Origin: Margaritifera margaritifera
Taxonomy: Eukaryota > Mollusca > Bivalvia > Unionida > Margaritiferidae
NCBI GenBank assembly: GCA_029931535.1
Contig: JAQPZY010001419.1
Span: forward strand, 1,042,501 to 1,106,500
DNA: 64,000 nt
Direction of reading: 5' to 3'
Within the stretch, counting starts at the first letter, position 1. The number at the start of each line of letters is the position of its first letter. Of the stretch, positions 22,100 through 34,314 are shown piece by piece. A model generated the notes under the pieces. That model was not told where the DNA came from. It did not search any database and saw only the letters and a list, made by a program, of their open reading frames with translations. The translations under genes were made by a program, and so were the position numbers.

Positions 22100-24115
22100 A
22101 TTTATAAAGTTTGTTCAGGTTTAATGTTGTTTGAAGTATATGAGAGACAATGCTGTATTGGATCGAGGAATGTGACTCCTTGTGATGAGTTATGGATTTG
22201 TTGTACATCCACATCCTTCCTTTTTATATGCTACAAAAACTTGTATATAATAAAGACACCCATCATAAGCGCAATCAACATGAACTCGTATTTTATTTCA
22301 TCATTGCAAGGTTGGTGGAAATCATTACATTTAGGTTGCCTTGGTTTTTAAAGTTTTACATTATTTTCTAAGTGAGTCGGAGACTCAGTGCATACGTTAG
22401 ATACATCAGGATTAGTAGATGCATATAGAGCAAAAGCATCATCCATGTTGTGTAAACACTGGATTATTAAACATTGTTCAATCAATCTTTCATTAAAGTC
22501 ATTATGTGTCTTGGCTATGTTTTCATTGAACTCTGCAGCTTTCCTATCTAGGTCTTCCATGCCTATTTTGTTTTTTTCACTTCACACAGGATCAAATCAT
22601 GCGAATTCACTTTTATCTGTAAGGTAACAATTGTGGTGAATTCCGTGATTGCAACAAACCACGAATATTAAGACCCAGTGAACAATGATTCTTCTGCAAA
22701 ACAACAGGACACCTTCCCCGGTAAACGAATTTATAAGTATCAACGAAAATGTAATTTTCTCCCAAATCGCGAAAATTGATACCCAAGAAAAAACGAATTC
22801 ACAGTAAATGAAAGCGATGGTTGCTTTCTGCAAATGCTAGGCAGTTAGCTATTTCTCTACCAATAATTACTCATGTCCGATGTAAAAATGTCCAACAAAA
22901 CCCTTTCACTCGTATATATTGAGAAGTGTTGTTGCCTCTTTTGGAATTTAAACTACGTGTCTTAAATTTACACTTAAAACAATAAAATCCTGACAGAGAT
23001 AGTCCAGAATTGGTACCATGTGAAAATAGTAAAACAATATGCATCCAAGCATAAGGTTGGTTTTTGTCGGTTTCCTTGTGTAATTCACCCATTTTAACAC
23101 CCTATGCAAGACTCGTAATTCCCATTTTCGTGCTCAATTCAGTTTTGAATGTCTCTATGTTTGGTTTTATTTTCTTTTAACTGTATCAATATTGCACGTA
23201 ATGCAAGAGTCTTTTCATCTATTTCAGTTTTTAATGCATTTATCTACATTGTAAACTTTTGCTCCAAATAAGTGAAATCTTTTCCTACTCATTTTTGTCT
23301 TATTCATTAATACTGCTTTGTACCACAATGAACACATTCTCAATCAACATGTGGTTGCTGTCTATTTGTGATTGTTCAACCTCATTATTTAATTTATTTT
23401 ATAATTCAGGGAATGTTACAGATTTTATCGTTTGGATCTTATGACAAAATTTTGTAATAGATAAATTCTAAATTGTTTTCGTGCCTTTTAGTTCTTATTT
23501 AACATTTATTTTTCTTAACGTCCACTATCTGTCTGGGTATGTCTGTGGAAAAGAGTTTCTTCTGCAACTCTGACAGGGTAATAGTGCTGTTGAATTACCT
23601 TGTTGCTTAAGTCAGTAATTTTTTGTTGTTGCTAAAATCATTCATTATATTTTCAATCTCTTACTCATTATACTGAATTCATTATTCAAGATTTTCTTTA
23701 ACTGTTCTACCTGTTATTGTAAAGTGCCATATTCTTTTGTAGATTATAAAACAATCTCTATATCGCTTTCTAAAATATACATATCTGTTTATCTTCTACT
23801 CGATCGGTTCTAAATATTGTTAAATAATTGGTATCTCGTTTGATCTTTCTCTTAGTGATTGTAACGTCTATAAGATTCTGAATTTCTATGTAAACAAGTC
23901 TTGAGCATCTCAGATAATGTGTTCTGTTCTCATCAATCTGTTTTGTAGATCTGGGATTTTAATTGCTGTTTTTGTGCCACTCTTTTCAATACCTGCAGTT
24001 TTATTGTCAACTTGTTTTCTCCATGTTTTGATGTCTTTCAGAGTATTGTCCTCTAAGGTTTTGCATTTTAGTATCAACACGTCTTTATAAAAACCGATTA
24101 GTAGCTGCATCAGTT
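22100..24115 (-). pseudogene. Coiled-coil and membrane-type protein remnant
   Basis: A decayed minus-strand coding stretch. Open pieces at 23,910-24,110, 22,871-23,092 and 22,348-22,560 are charged and helix-prone (KDIKTWRKQVDNK, RKAAEFNENIAKTHNDFNER). A hydrophobic segment follows near 22,240-22,290 (FMLIALMMGVFIIYKF). A similar helix-rich minus piece sits in the palindromic element at 31,109-31,354. It is probably an accessory or virion protein of the Polinton; function is unknown. A MITE-like insertion interrupts it at about 22,620-22,815. Confidence 0.4.
22620..22815. mobile_element. MITE-like insertion with TTTCGTGG-type repeats
   Basis: Contains AACCACGAATATTAAGACCC, CAACGAAAATGTAATTTTC and CGCGAAAATTGATACCCAAG, the same vocabulary as the ends of the element at 48,467-49,988. 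It separates two open pieces of the coiled-coil remnant. The boundaries are approximate. Confidence 0.45.
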
Positions 24116-25069
24116 GATTTCTCCTAATATTTTATTTCCTTCCCTGTAACATCATTTTAATCTTGTTGATTTAATACTCTTTTTATATCTCTGTTATTTT
24201 GTATTTCTTTTTCTCGTTTCCTCTATCAATTTGTTTTTACATTTGTAGCATTGTACAACTGATTACAGCGGAGGGTCACTCCACTTTCTCTCCATTTACT
24301 GATTGTATCATTTATTTGTGTAGTTTAATTTAATTTACTACTAAATGGCAACTAAAAGTTAAAAATCTGCATATCTACACACTGTGAAAGGTATACTCGC
24401 TTTTACTTCATGCATGTTGTGTGAAAACTCTTCCCATCTCAAATGATTTTAGTTCATTTTGTGATGATTCTTTGTAATAGGATAAATGCATAGATGATTG
24501 TGTAACCGTTGGTACAGTTGCTATGCCCTATTTGAATAAAATTTTAGAGAAGTTTAAATGTCTTCACGATTGCGTCAACATTTATGTGATTTTTATTACC
24601 TTTAATCTTGTTTAAAATCTAGTAGACTAGCTTGTAGCCTTGACACAGTAGCTGGTGGTTTTTCTTCTTCTTCAAGATGTTGTTTGAATCAACTTCATAT
24701 TTACGAATTGTTTTCTCTTCTCATTTCTTCTCGATATCATTTATTACCCTGCTAGGTAAATGCGCACCCGTTATCAAGTTTTTCATATGTACCATTTTGT
24801 TAATTACTGTACATGTTTTTAGATGTGCCTTATTCTCATGAAATTTTGTAATCAAAACAAATTCAAATGATATGCCTGTTTTCACTCCTTCATCATCTAA
24901 TGGTTTCCCACATCTGTTACATTCTCAGTTTTTATTCTTTATCATGCCACTATGTCTATGTATGCACTGTTCTTCAGTCATATCTGATCGAAGTGTAGTC
25001 TTCGATTTAGATGTATGCATTTTGCACGTCGTCTCTAGGGAAGAGGTGTTTTCTTGACACATTATTTAT
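24116..25069. other. Polinton 1 interior downstream of the integrase
   Basis: Collinear with 55,740-56,500 of the third Polinton relic (matching stretches such as ATTTATTTGTGTA and the ACACACTG(T/A)(T/G)AAA region). The conserved order implies an ancestral gene or 3' region, but no intact frame remains. Confidence 0.5.
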
Positions 25070-26045
25070 TTAATGGCATAATATTTTCACTGGTTTCCAA
25101 CTGCTAAGCGATTCATAATATCCTCTCCATTTCACAAGTATATACTTTTTACCGTTTGTTCTTTTGGTCTTCAGTTTTGGTTTTCAACTTTGCATACGTC
25201 ATCTTGTTTGTCGTATTGACACACTCTTGTTCGTAAAACATGCCCTATATATTTTCCTTCTTCAAGTCTTCGTGTGTACAAACGACTTTATGATCTAAAA
25301 GTATTTGCCTAATTTTAAAAAATTTCTAGGTAAAGGTAAGAAGGTAACCCTCTGCTGAGATTATTTAGTATTTAGAAATTCTGTTTCGCCTATTTTGAAT
25401 TGTGTTCCAAATGTATCCGTTTTAAGGTAAACAAACAGGTTTATCCATACTGTTGATCGGTTTTTTTCCTTGCTTATTTCATCCGGAGTCATGTCAATTG
25501 ATCTGTGATGAATATTATTATAACCATCACTTAAATTTAGTAACGTCAACCCATTTTGTTTGGTTTGATTCTGAGTGAATACTTTTACATTTTAGACTGT
25601 AAGGTTCTTTTAAATCTTTCCGCTACAAACTTGATTTTTGTTTGAGTAAGCTGAAAAGTATTGAATGGTTTTTTTTCCACAGAAAGATCTTAAGGTTCCT
25701 GTAGTAAAATATTTTCCTTCATGAAACTATCTTTTCAATATTTCACTCTTTAAAGATTCACTCAAAAGCATTGTATATGTCATCTTCCTTGTTTTCACTT
25801 TTTCAACCTAGGACGTATATTGAAGAAAAAAAAATTCTACTGTGACAACGTATTTTTATCCATCGTTGACCACGAGACTTACAGAAGCTTTCTTATAAGG
25901 ATTTTGTTTCTCTCGTTTGTTTCCGTAATGTGTAGGTAGAATGTTCAGTTAACTGTTCTTTCAATTAATTGTATATTTTTCCTCTTTGTCCCGTTTTTAT
26001 TTGTTCCTGCAATTAATTGATATTTGTGTCAGCATTTGGATTTTC
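25070..26045 (-). pseudogene. Polinton retroviral-type integrase, degenerate
   Basis: Minus strand, broken by stops and frameshifts. Visible in order from high to low coordinate: a DDE-core end piece with VAERFKRTLQSKM (about 25,590-25,640), whose Glu is the expected third catalytic residue; NNIHHRSIDMTPDEISKEKN (about 25,455-25,520); an FKIGE-type strand of the C-terminal domain; and GMFYEQE (about 25,235). A weak chromodomain-like end (ETSENIM) lies near 25,090. The integrase would insert the element into host DNA. It lies next to the right terminal repeat and converges with the polymerase. Collinear with the relic at 56,500-57,180. Confidence 0.75.
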
Positions 26046-26634
26046 AGGATCGTAGTAAAAATGTCTTAAATATTGTTCTTTGTCAGTCATTACAAACGAA
26101 ATAAAACATTCAGAGAATAATTGCTAAATTGTCTTTAGACGATATCAACAAACCAATTAGACAAACGTCTAAGGTAGGTACTTGTATCCAACAATTTACT
26201 ACCTTTCCTTCAATCTTTTCAAATGTGTGAATGATTTTACCTTTTTATGTCAAATTTTGTAATTCATATGGCTGAATCTAAAACAACTACTTTAGATAAC
26301 GAGTCACCATTTGATGTTTGAACTTTAACTTTGTTCTTCATAAATACTATCTTTTTTTTTTCTTTTTAGTTTTTAGTTTTTTGTTTGCATCGTCGCAGAT
26401 TGACCTTGTAAAGTTTACATTTTTATCCCTTCCAAAAGCATAAGCAATGAGGTATTATTTCTTGATACCGACTTTGTTGCTTTCGTATGAAACAGATGAA
26501 ATATTATGTCACCTCTATGAAAACTGTTTAATTCAATACAATGTAGGTATGTACTATTGTTTACGTTTTGAAAAAGAATAGTAAAATTATTATTTTATGT
26601 TGACTATATATTTTTTATTTGTTGAATTTTTATT
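26046..26634. other. Polinton 1 right subterminal region
   Basis: Collinear with 57,400-58,200 of relic 3 (for example TTTCCTTCAATCTTTTCAA versus TTCTTCAATCCTTTCAA, and the CTCT(A/G)TGAAAACTGTT region). This implies another minus-strand gene upstream of the integrase; its product is not recognised. Confidence 0.5.
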
Positions 26635-26923
26635 TAAGTGTTGCCGTACGCCCTCATGAGTGGGTTTGATGCGAACAATTACAACTTAATACAACTGTTA
26701 ATTGGATATTGTTTTAAAAACTTTTGTTTAGTTGTCGTATCCCTAGACTAGTGGTTGGTACAACTCGCTAGAACTCCTATATTGTGTTTCTATTTTAGTG
26801 CTGTCGTATCCCCTACACGAGTGGCTGGTCTACAAAAAATTACTACTGTCCAGAACTCCCATATCTATTGTTTATTTGAGTGTTGTAGTATCATAATACG
26901 AGGGAATTGGTGTAAAAATTACT
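26635..26923 (-). repeat. Polinton 1 right terminal inverted repeat
   Basis: Four imperfect tandem units of about 70-90 bp with landmarks GTTGTCGTATCCC and GAGTGGCTGGTCT, inverted relative to 16,005-16,215. Each unit contains a GAACTCC(C/T)ATAT box. Confidence 0.85.
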
Positions 26924-26991
26924 CCACCCTTGAACTTTTACGTCTATACTACTTATGGGGAATATCGTCAACCCGCCCCCACCCCCGTAAC

Positions 26992-27123
26992 GCGGTCTTG
27001 AAATCAGATTCACTTCATTCCATAATCATTTTAAAGTTAAAATTTATACTAGCCTGGGTTAGAATTGGTAATAAAAATAACAATAACTATTATGGAATCA
27101 ACAAAGTCAGATTTCCAGACCGC
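26992..27123. mobile_element. Small inverted-repeat element
   Basis: Arms 26,992-27,026 and 27,089-27,123 are imperfect reverse complements (GCGGTCTTGAAATC... and ...GATTTCCAGACCGC) around an AT-rich 62-bp centre. Probably a small MITE next to the Polinton end. Confidence 0.6.
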
Positions 27124-27686
27124 ATTATACGTGGGTGGTGTACGGCTTCATGATATTGATATTTTGAACACCTCACAAAACACACTACAACCAGTTTATA
27201 AGTAAGTGTCTTCATCAGTAAAATAGTCTAGTCAGTACTTGAATGAGATTTTTTTTACCGTGGCGTTATTGACAAAGAGGGCGTGTTTCAAAACCAAAGA
27301 CTTTACGAATGAATTTTATATAGGATATAGCTTTAGTGACAGGGCATTCTCCCCATAAATGTCCTTGACCATTAATGGGGAGAATGACGTCTCACTCATA
27401 CTTTATCTAACACATGAACTACATACGAATACACCTTTCGACACCATACATGGGAGGGTCATAATGGGAGGGTCATATATTTATATAGCCACAATTACTC
27501 ACATGACAAGTAGGTGCACTCATGTATACATTCAGAATATCATCATGGCCCTATTTAGATAACCTTTTATTACTCATTCAACATTGTGACAAAATAACTG
27601 TCTTATGGAATGTGCACACCCATGAATGCATGCCTAAGCAGATTTCTGCACTTATGAGAATAAATTTTTTTTTTTTAACCGCGCGC

Positions 27687-27753
<67 letters not shown>

Positions 27754-28327
27754 AATGTACACGTCGACTTGATTCATGAGATGATACTAGTGAACACCTT
27801 TAATTAATTCGATTCTCCGTACAAATGTAACTGTACATCGGATTACAACTTGGTAAGATCTTCAGTTAAGAAAGTCAACACATTTTGACAAGCATCTCCA
27901 TGCAGTCGACGTAGTCAAATTATCATTTATGGCTGACTTATGAAGCCCCGCGGACAAATACTGCACTGTAGACTATTAAGACTGATAACACTGTGATATT
28001 GCACAAGAGTCATCAATAACGATAGCAATAAAATATCTCCTGACACATTTCTATGTTAAACTTTTAAGTTACTTTAACTGGTCTGATACAAGTATGGGTT
28101 GCTGTATAATGCATTTCTATGTTATACTTTAAGTTACTTTAAATGAACTGATACAAGCATGGGTTGCTGTGTAATGCACGTGGTGGTTCTGATGATAATG
28201 TAATAGTTATTCTTTTTATTTTGCTGGTGTTGGTGAAGGTTTTGGCGATCTAGTGATTTTATCGTGGGTTGTGTGTTTAACAGTGTCTGCAGATGTAGAC
28301 TTTTGTTCGTAAGTGTGTGTGTGTGTA

Positions 28328-28362
<35 letters not shown>

Positions 28363-28439
28363 TTTTGTTCATGTGGTAGAGATGTTTGTTTTTTTGTATC
28401 GCTTTTATCTGCCCCCCCCCACCCCCCCAAAAAAAAGAA
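27124..28439. other. Intergenic sequence with a perfect hairpin and simple repeats
   Basis: CATTCTCCCCAT (27,345-27,356) and ATGGGGAGAATG (27,375-27,386) form a perfect 12-bp stem with an 18-base loop. A (GA)n tract lies at 27,688-27,749 and a (GT)n(GA)n tract at about 28,310-28,361. A short local duplication (TTTCTATGTTA...ACTTTAAGTTACTTTAA) lies at 28,050-28,145. No gene seen. Confidence 0.6.
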
Positions 28440-29060
28440 AACATGCGAGACATAGCAAACATGATTCAGCTCAGTGTTAAAGATTTTGTATAAGCCAATA
28501 ATTCTAAATCTACAAGTAAGTATTATATGAATCTTGCTATACTTTATGTGAAGGAAGTGGGGGAATGCTTCTTTTCTATGAAAACTTATCTCTGCTGTAG
28601 GGGTTGGTGTGGGACATAATTCACCCTCCAAATTTATACATATTTTTGATAGAATTTAACTTAATATTAAAGTTTTGTGCAAGCCCATAACTCTAGAATT
28701 ACAAAGAGGAATGTGTTTGCTATATTTAATGTTTAGGGAGCATGCAATGATTTTTTTTTATTCAAAATGAATAACCCTCACAAGTGCTAGCTGGGGAAGG
28801 TCAACAGTCACTCCCTAATTTATACATATTTTGATTGAATTCAACTCAACGTTTAAGAATTCGTGTAAATCCAAAGGTATAAAACCACTTGCAGGAATTT
28901 GATGGAACTTACAATGCTTTATGTTGATAGAATGGGGAATGGTGTTTGTTTCATTTATCAAAGTTAATTCCTTCCACCCTCCAACTTCTTTAAATAGGGT
29001 AAGGGTGTAGAGGATTAAGGGTCTGCCCTCATTTCTACATATTTTGATAGAAAGAAAGCA
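28440..29060. repeat. Degenerate ~190-bp tandem repeat
   Basis: The landmark ATTTATACATATTTTGAT(A/T)GAA recurs near 28,632, 28,818 and 29,030, preceded each time by CCCTCCAA or ACTCCCTAA-type sequence. A CAAGCC(A/C)ATAA(T/C)TCTA box recurs at 28,490 and 28,680. At least three old units. Confidence 0.6.
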
Positions 29061-29374
29061 ATACGCATTTACTGTGAAGAATGCTTTTATATTTGAAATA
29101 TTGCATGACTGGACAGTTAACTTTTAGTTTGAAACCCCAAATGCTCCTGGGTCATGTTCCTGTGCCTGCCCTTTTCCTCTGAACTGAGCCCTCAGGTACA
29201 AAATTGAAAACTTTCTTGAGCGCACCAAATAACCCAGTGGTTCCCAAACCCCAGGTCTCGACCCAAATACTGGTACTGCATTTTGGGTCGCAAAAGATGG
29301 TATTTAGGGTCGCGATCCAAAAAGTTTGAGAACCACTGCCATATATACACTTTCTCGCCATAAAAAGACCAAGA
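29061..29374. other. Intergenic sequence
   Basis: Contains AACCCAGTGGTTCCCAAACC and GAGAACCACTGCC (29,230-29,340), an inverted pair of the GTGGTTCTCAAAC type often seen at ends of hAT-like non-autonomous elements. No gene seen. Confidence 0.45.
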
Positions 29375-29525
29375 CATGTATGCAACCAGCATTGACCTTT
29401 GGGTCTCTAGCTATCCCTTGTGGATTGACCCCCGGGTGACAACTTTAAAAATGCCCATAGCCTCGCCTTGGTGATATGTTCCCATCATCAGGACGTGGTT
29501 GTTGTCACGTCATTTTCTGCGAAAA
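29375..29525 (+). repeat. Interspersed repeat, copy 1
   Basis: TATGCAACCAGCATTGAC through CATAGCCTCGCCTTGG and TTTTCTG matches 40,018-40,175 in the same order and strand with moderate divergence. Class unknown. Confidence 0.65.
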
Positions 29526-29614
29526 ATGCGAGACACAGCGAGCATCATATCATTTGTTAGCGCCATGGGCAACTCAATGTTAAAATGTGTACAATGTCGC
29601 CTGTCAGCGGCATG

Positions 29615-30895
29615 GGCAACGTATGGCACGCCAAACCGTTCAAAATGGATGAGCAGGAGTGATCGTAGGGCGAGTTGGAGAAGGCGAGTTGGAGCGATCG
29701 TTGGGCGAACTGGAGACATCGTAGGGTGAGCTGGAGAGTACGAGCTGGAGTAATTGATAATTAGTTGTTTAGGGAAATGAAATGATGGATAGTTCTATCA
29801 GGAAATTGTAAATTAAGGTCTTCACAAATATCAGAAAATTACCTTCGCTGAACCCCGGTAAAATTCCCTGACTTTATTGTTTCATATAGGTGCATTCTGA
29901 AATAATACAGGGGTGACCCAAACTGGTGGCGAACAGGAAAATGAAAGTATATAATACCAAGAAACCATATTTATTTGATATAGGTTTTGTCTACACATAA
30001 TTTGTTGGTATCTTTCATGTTTACTATTCAAAATCGGTACAAAATCTGATGGCAGTAAACCGATGCGAACAGGAGATGTAGATATTATATGACTAACCTC
30101 TGTCCCTGAGGTTACTTCCATCAAAATTAAGACAGATATGTGAAGATAAGCCATTTTTAAAACGGAAAGTATTAAACTGAGCCTTCTCGTTCTGTATTCT
30201 TCATTTTTCCCCGGATTCCATAAGTAGTACAGTTGAGCACTATGGTGTGTTAATTGCGCATGTTCAGAAGTTGCGCTGGTTTTCTGAGTGACATTATCTG
30301 CATAGCGATCTCTGAAGGTAGCATGATTAAATTCAATCCGGAAGATAAAAGTTCAACTTGTTTTCTTTTCTTTGTTTTTTTTCTTTCTTTTTTTTTTGGG
30401 GGGGGGGGGATTTTTAGGCTACCCCTTGTATTTTGATTAATTTTGAAAAGTATCAAAAGTGGCCTAGTAAAAGCAGAGTGAGTTCAAAACTTTGAAAGAT
30501 ATTGGAAAGGCTTCGCTGCTACACAAGCATCAATAAAACTGACACAATTCTCATTGCTCTTCCAGATTTTAAACGCAACATTCTTGAAGATAAAAGGTGT
30601 AACATATAACCTGCCGTCTATATAGTACAAACATTCTGGCCTAGTAAAGTTATCGTACACCTACACGGGTTGTTCACATTCCAAATACAAGGTGTGGCGT
30701 AATGATTTTCAAGTACTCCTACAATAGTTATTCACATTCCAAATACAAGGTGTGGTCTAGTGATGTTCAAGTACTCCTATACGAGAATGCTTGCTCTAAT
30801 TAGGTAGTCCTTGGCTAACACAGCAACACAATCAGGTACAATGAACTCTTCAAACAATAGTTTGTAGGGTGGTCGATTCTTGAAATACAAAAATG
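29615..30895 (+). repeat. Palindrome left arm
   Basis: Mirrors 32,570-34,610. It has four CGAGTTGGAG-type minisatellite units (about 29,665-29,750), a poly-T/poly-G run near 30,385-30,408 and two 58-bp units (from about 30,669 and 30,727). It lacks about 115 bp of the arm gene that the right arm keeps. Confidence 0.8.
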
Positions 30896-31108
30896 TGTAA
30901 GCTGAAAATGAAGGAACAAAAATAAATAAAAGTAGTCTCCCGACGCTCTGTGAGTAGACAAATGTAATGCAAAAGATGCTGTACGTATCCCGTTGTAACA
31001 AGACATTAATCTTTTTTGATCCTTCTGTATGATAACCGAACCATATGAAACTCTTCATTCCCTAAGTTGGATTTGTCGCATAAAGACATAATATTTTTCA
31101 GATATCAA

Positions 31109-31354
31109 CTATTCACTTTTGCTGTAATGACCTGTTGTCTGGCACATATTGCTTAGTCTATCTAAAATCCTTTTTGGATGTCTTTCATTTGTCAGTTCCA
31201 TAGCTTTTTCAAGTGGTTTTAAAGTTTCTTCTGCTTTCTGAAAAATGTTTAGAACGTAAGTCATAAGGTGTTCCAATTGTTCTTTCGTATCTATTATTTC
31301 GTCTTTGAGTTTATCTATCTCATCAAATAACTGTTTCAACGCAACACCTAACAT
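31109..31354 (-). pseudogene. Helix-rich protein fragment
   Basis: An 81-codon minus frame (LKQLFDEIDKLKDEIIDTKE...) with strong coiled-coil character and no recognised domain; a second minus frame at 31,348-31,584 precedes it out of phase. Resembles in style and position the helix-rich remnant of Polinton 1 (22,348-24,110). Probably one broken gene; function unknown. Confidence 0.4.
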
Positions 31355-31716
31355 TTGCCAACGATGCTTGTAGAATAGTTTATCTCATAGCATTTCCTCA
31401 CTGAATTTTTTTGAATTTCACTTAATGACTTTTCTTGATGTGCATCCGCAGGATAGGTCTGCTGAAAGAAGTCCTGTTGTTCCATACTTTGACTTTTCTG
31501 AAAACATTTGGGAGAGAAATGCAAAACGGTATTATTATTGTTTCTTTGAAACAAGAATTGGTGCTTCACAACACCCTCTTTCATACTGAATGCTGTATTT
31601 ATTATACTAGAAATTCGTCAAATACTAGTAATTGTTTCTGCGCGCATTTTAGTTCTTTTTCTAATGAACAAAGTCACCTGAAAAATACACAACTACTAGT
31701 ATTTCATACAGCCTAG

Positions 31717-32475
31717 TACAAGTTTGTTGGGATTAGAATGATTTTGCAAAAATTTGGAGGTAACAAATTGGTATATTTGTAAGAATTTGACATTAGCAAA
31801 TTATCACGTTGGTAAGAACTTGGATGTAACAAAAAAGACTTTTCGTCCTACCCAAATGCAAAAACTATGTCCAAATTTCCCTTACACATCAAGAGATATG
31901 TGGAATTTAACAATACATGCCAAGAGCTAGCACAATGAAAGTTTACAGGAACTAAATTATATGCGAAAGCCTGAAGCATGTAAAGAGGAAAAAGAAAACG
32001 TTAATTACTGCTACAGCAACAACAACATGAAAGATACATCAGCTTAAAATTAAAAATGCAGTCGAGGAAACTATAGCAAAAGCAGGTAAAACAGAAAGCC
32101 TACAATGTAATCTCGAATGACCTTCAAATTTTGATTGAAAAGATAGAAATACTCTACAAATATTTGATGACATAGTCGGAAGCTTTAATCAATTAGTTAC
32201 GTTAGATGACGTACGCGATAGTGAGTTATTAGAGGAGTTAGAAGATGTTAAAGAGTTAGAAACAAAAATGATAGAAAATGAATGGATGAGCGGTGAAAAA
32301 GCATTATGAAGAGAACATAGGAAGATTTTAAATTGAAGTCATGGTCAACATAGATCAACATAATTTTAAGGATCTTCCTCCTTGTGATGAAGGCTCTTGA
32401 GTAAAATCCTAAATCAATTAACTTAATAGCTACATCACCAAGATGTTGTGAAATGTTAAACAATTTATGTAATAA
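31717..32475. other. Centre of the palindrome
   Basis: Plus-strand fragments such as LEELEDVKELETKMIENEW near 32,225-32,280 are helix-rich and broken by stops. No named domain. Confidence 0.4.
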
Positions 32476-32790
32476 ATGAGTCAAATGAAGGACATCCTTA
32501 ACGACTTATATCACGCAGCAATTAATGCAAATTTCATCGTGTCATACAGTATGCTGCTAAACAAATTTTTGTATTTCAAGATTGGACCACCCTACAAACT
32601 AACTTTTGAAGAGTTCATGAAGCTAATTGTACCTGATTGTTTTGCTGAGTTAGCCAAAGACTACCTAATTAGTTCAGGTTTGTTGCCAGACAGACTATAC
32701 CATAGTGCAAGACTTGTTGCGAAGCAGCATTCTCGTTGTGGAGATGATACGCAGTGTTGTAATGTAGAGGACTCATATAGGAGTACTTAA
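32476..32790 (+). pseudogene. End of a Polinton-type gene beside the terminal repeat
   Basis: A plus frame ending at 32,790. Its second half (PPYKLTFEEFMKLIVPD, AELAKDYLISSGLLPD) is repeated, inverted and with an internal deletion, at 30,780-30,900. A diverged relative is in relic 3 at about 53,225-53,380 (ending in a similar DYLIAHGLLP). Conservation across three loci shows it was a real protein-coding region. Family and function unknown. Confidence 0.55.
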
Positions 32791-33801
32791 ATATCACTAG
32801 ACCACACCTCTTATTTGGAATGTGAATAACTAGTGTATGAGTACTTGAAAATCATTATACCACACCTTGTATATGGAATGTGAACAACTCGTGTAGGTGT
32901 ACGATAACTTTACTTGTCCACACATACTATTTGGAATGAGAATGTTTGTACTATAGAGTTTTGAACTCACTTTGTTTTACTAGGCCACTTTTGAAACTTT
33001 AAAAAATCAATCAAAATGCAAGGGGGTAGCCTAGAACTCACCATCTCTGTACTACTTGAGTCTATAGTGACCCAAACATAATGTTAAATTTCCATAAACC
33101 CCCATAGTAACATCCATAACGTTAAATTCCAATTAGCCACATAGTACTTCAACTCCCCCTCCCCCCAATTTTCCCATAGTGGCCCAACTCAGGTACCTAT
33201 AGTAAATTAAAACCTCCCCCATGACCCCCCCCCCCCCCGACACCACAGGAAAAATTTAAAAAAATAGAACTTCTATCTTCCAGATTGAATTTATTCATGC
33301 GACTTTCAGAGGTAGCTATGCAGATAATGTCGTCCAGAAAACAGCCCAACTTCTGAACATGCGCAATCAACACACCATAGTTCTCCCCTATACTACTTAC
33401 GGAGTCTGTAAAAGCGGAAGGACGCAGAACGAAAAAGGTTCAATTTAATACTTTTCGTTTTCCTACAAAAATCGGGAAACAAACAGGCAATACATGAATA
33501 GCATGTGCATTTGCGATAATGAGCCATTGAAGTAGCTTTTTTATTTTGGAAAAAGTACCGATAAATAGACAAAGAAAATCGAAGTTCATTTAATATATTA
33601 TAGACATACTTCATCAAGTAGTTACCTTTCAGTCTCCGTCATTATTGGTCGTTTTTTAAAATTTATATATAATTAAACTTAGAACGATACTCTACCAGTG
33701 TAAAAGGCAATGTTAGAAAAAGATTGTATGTACAAAATAAATTCAAGCAAGGAACCATAGTTCGTGATATATCGTTTGTATTAAGAACAATAACAACAAC
33801 A

Positions 33802-33805
<4 letters not shown>

Positions 33806-33876
<71 letters not shown>
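33806..33876. repeat. (AC)n(AT)n microsatellite
   Basis: Compound tract in the right arm, absent from the left arm. Confidence 0.96.
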
Positions 33877-33879
<3 letters not shown>

Positions 33880-34314
33880 GTAACTTTCTTTCATTACTAT
33901 GAGTTTCTAACATGGCTTGTCTTCTCATATCTGTCATAATTTTGATGGAAGTAACCTCAAGGACTGAGGTTTGTGATACAATATCTACATCTCCTGTTCG
34001 CATCGGTTTATTGCCATCAGATTTTGTACCGATTTTGAATAGTAAAAATGAAAGACACCAACAAATTATATGTAGACAAAACCTATATCAAATAAATATG
34101 GCTGCCTGGTATTGTATACTTTCATTTTCCTGTTTGCCACCGGTTTGGATCACCCCTGCATTATTTCAGAATGCACTTATATGAAATAACAAAGTCAGGG
34201 AATTTTACCAGGGTTCAGCGAAGGCAATTTTCTAATATTTTTTGAAGACTTTAATTTACAGTTTCTTGATAGAATTATCCATCATTTCATTTTCCTGAAC
34301 AACTAATCGATTAC

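Larger units (their letters stand above)
16005..26923. mobile_element. Decayed Polinton/Maverick element 1
   Basis: About 10.9 kb bounded by inverted repeats whose tips read AGTAGTGTTTTTTTACACC (left) and, reverse-complemented from the right, AGTAATTTTTACACC. AG...CT-type tips are typical of Polintons. Inside are a family B DNA polymerase (+), a retroviral-type integrase (-) near the far end, and - strand structural-type genes between them, all broken by stops and frameshifts. That gene set is diagnostic of Polintons. No clear 6-bp target duplication was found. Usual length is 15-20 kb, so segments have probably been lost. Confidence 0.85.

Noticed and set aside
28134..28631. 165-codon minus-strand ORF
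   Set aside because: It spans a (GT)(GA) microsatellite and homopolymer runs and has no domain.
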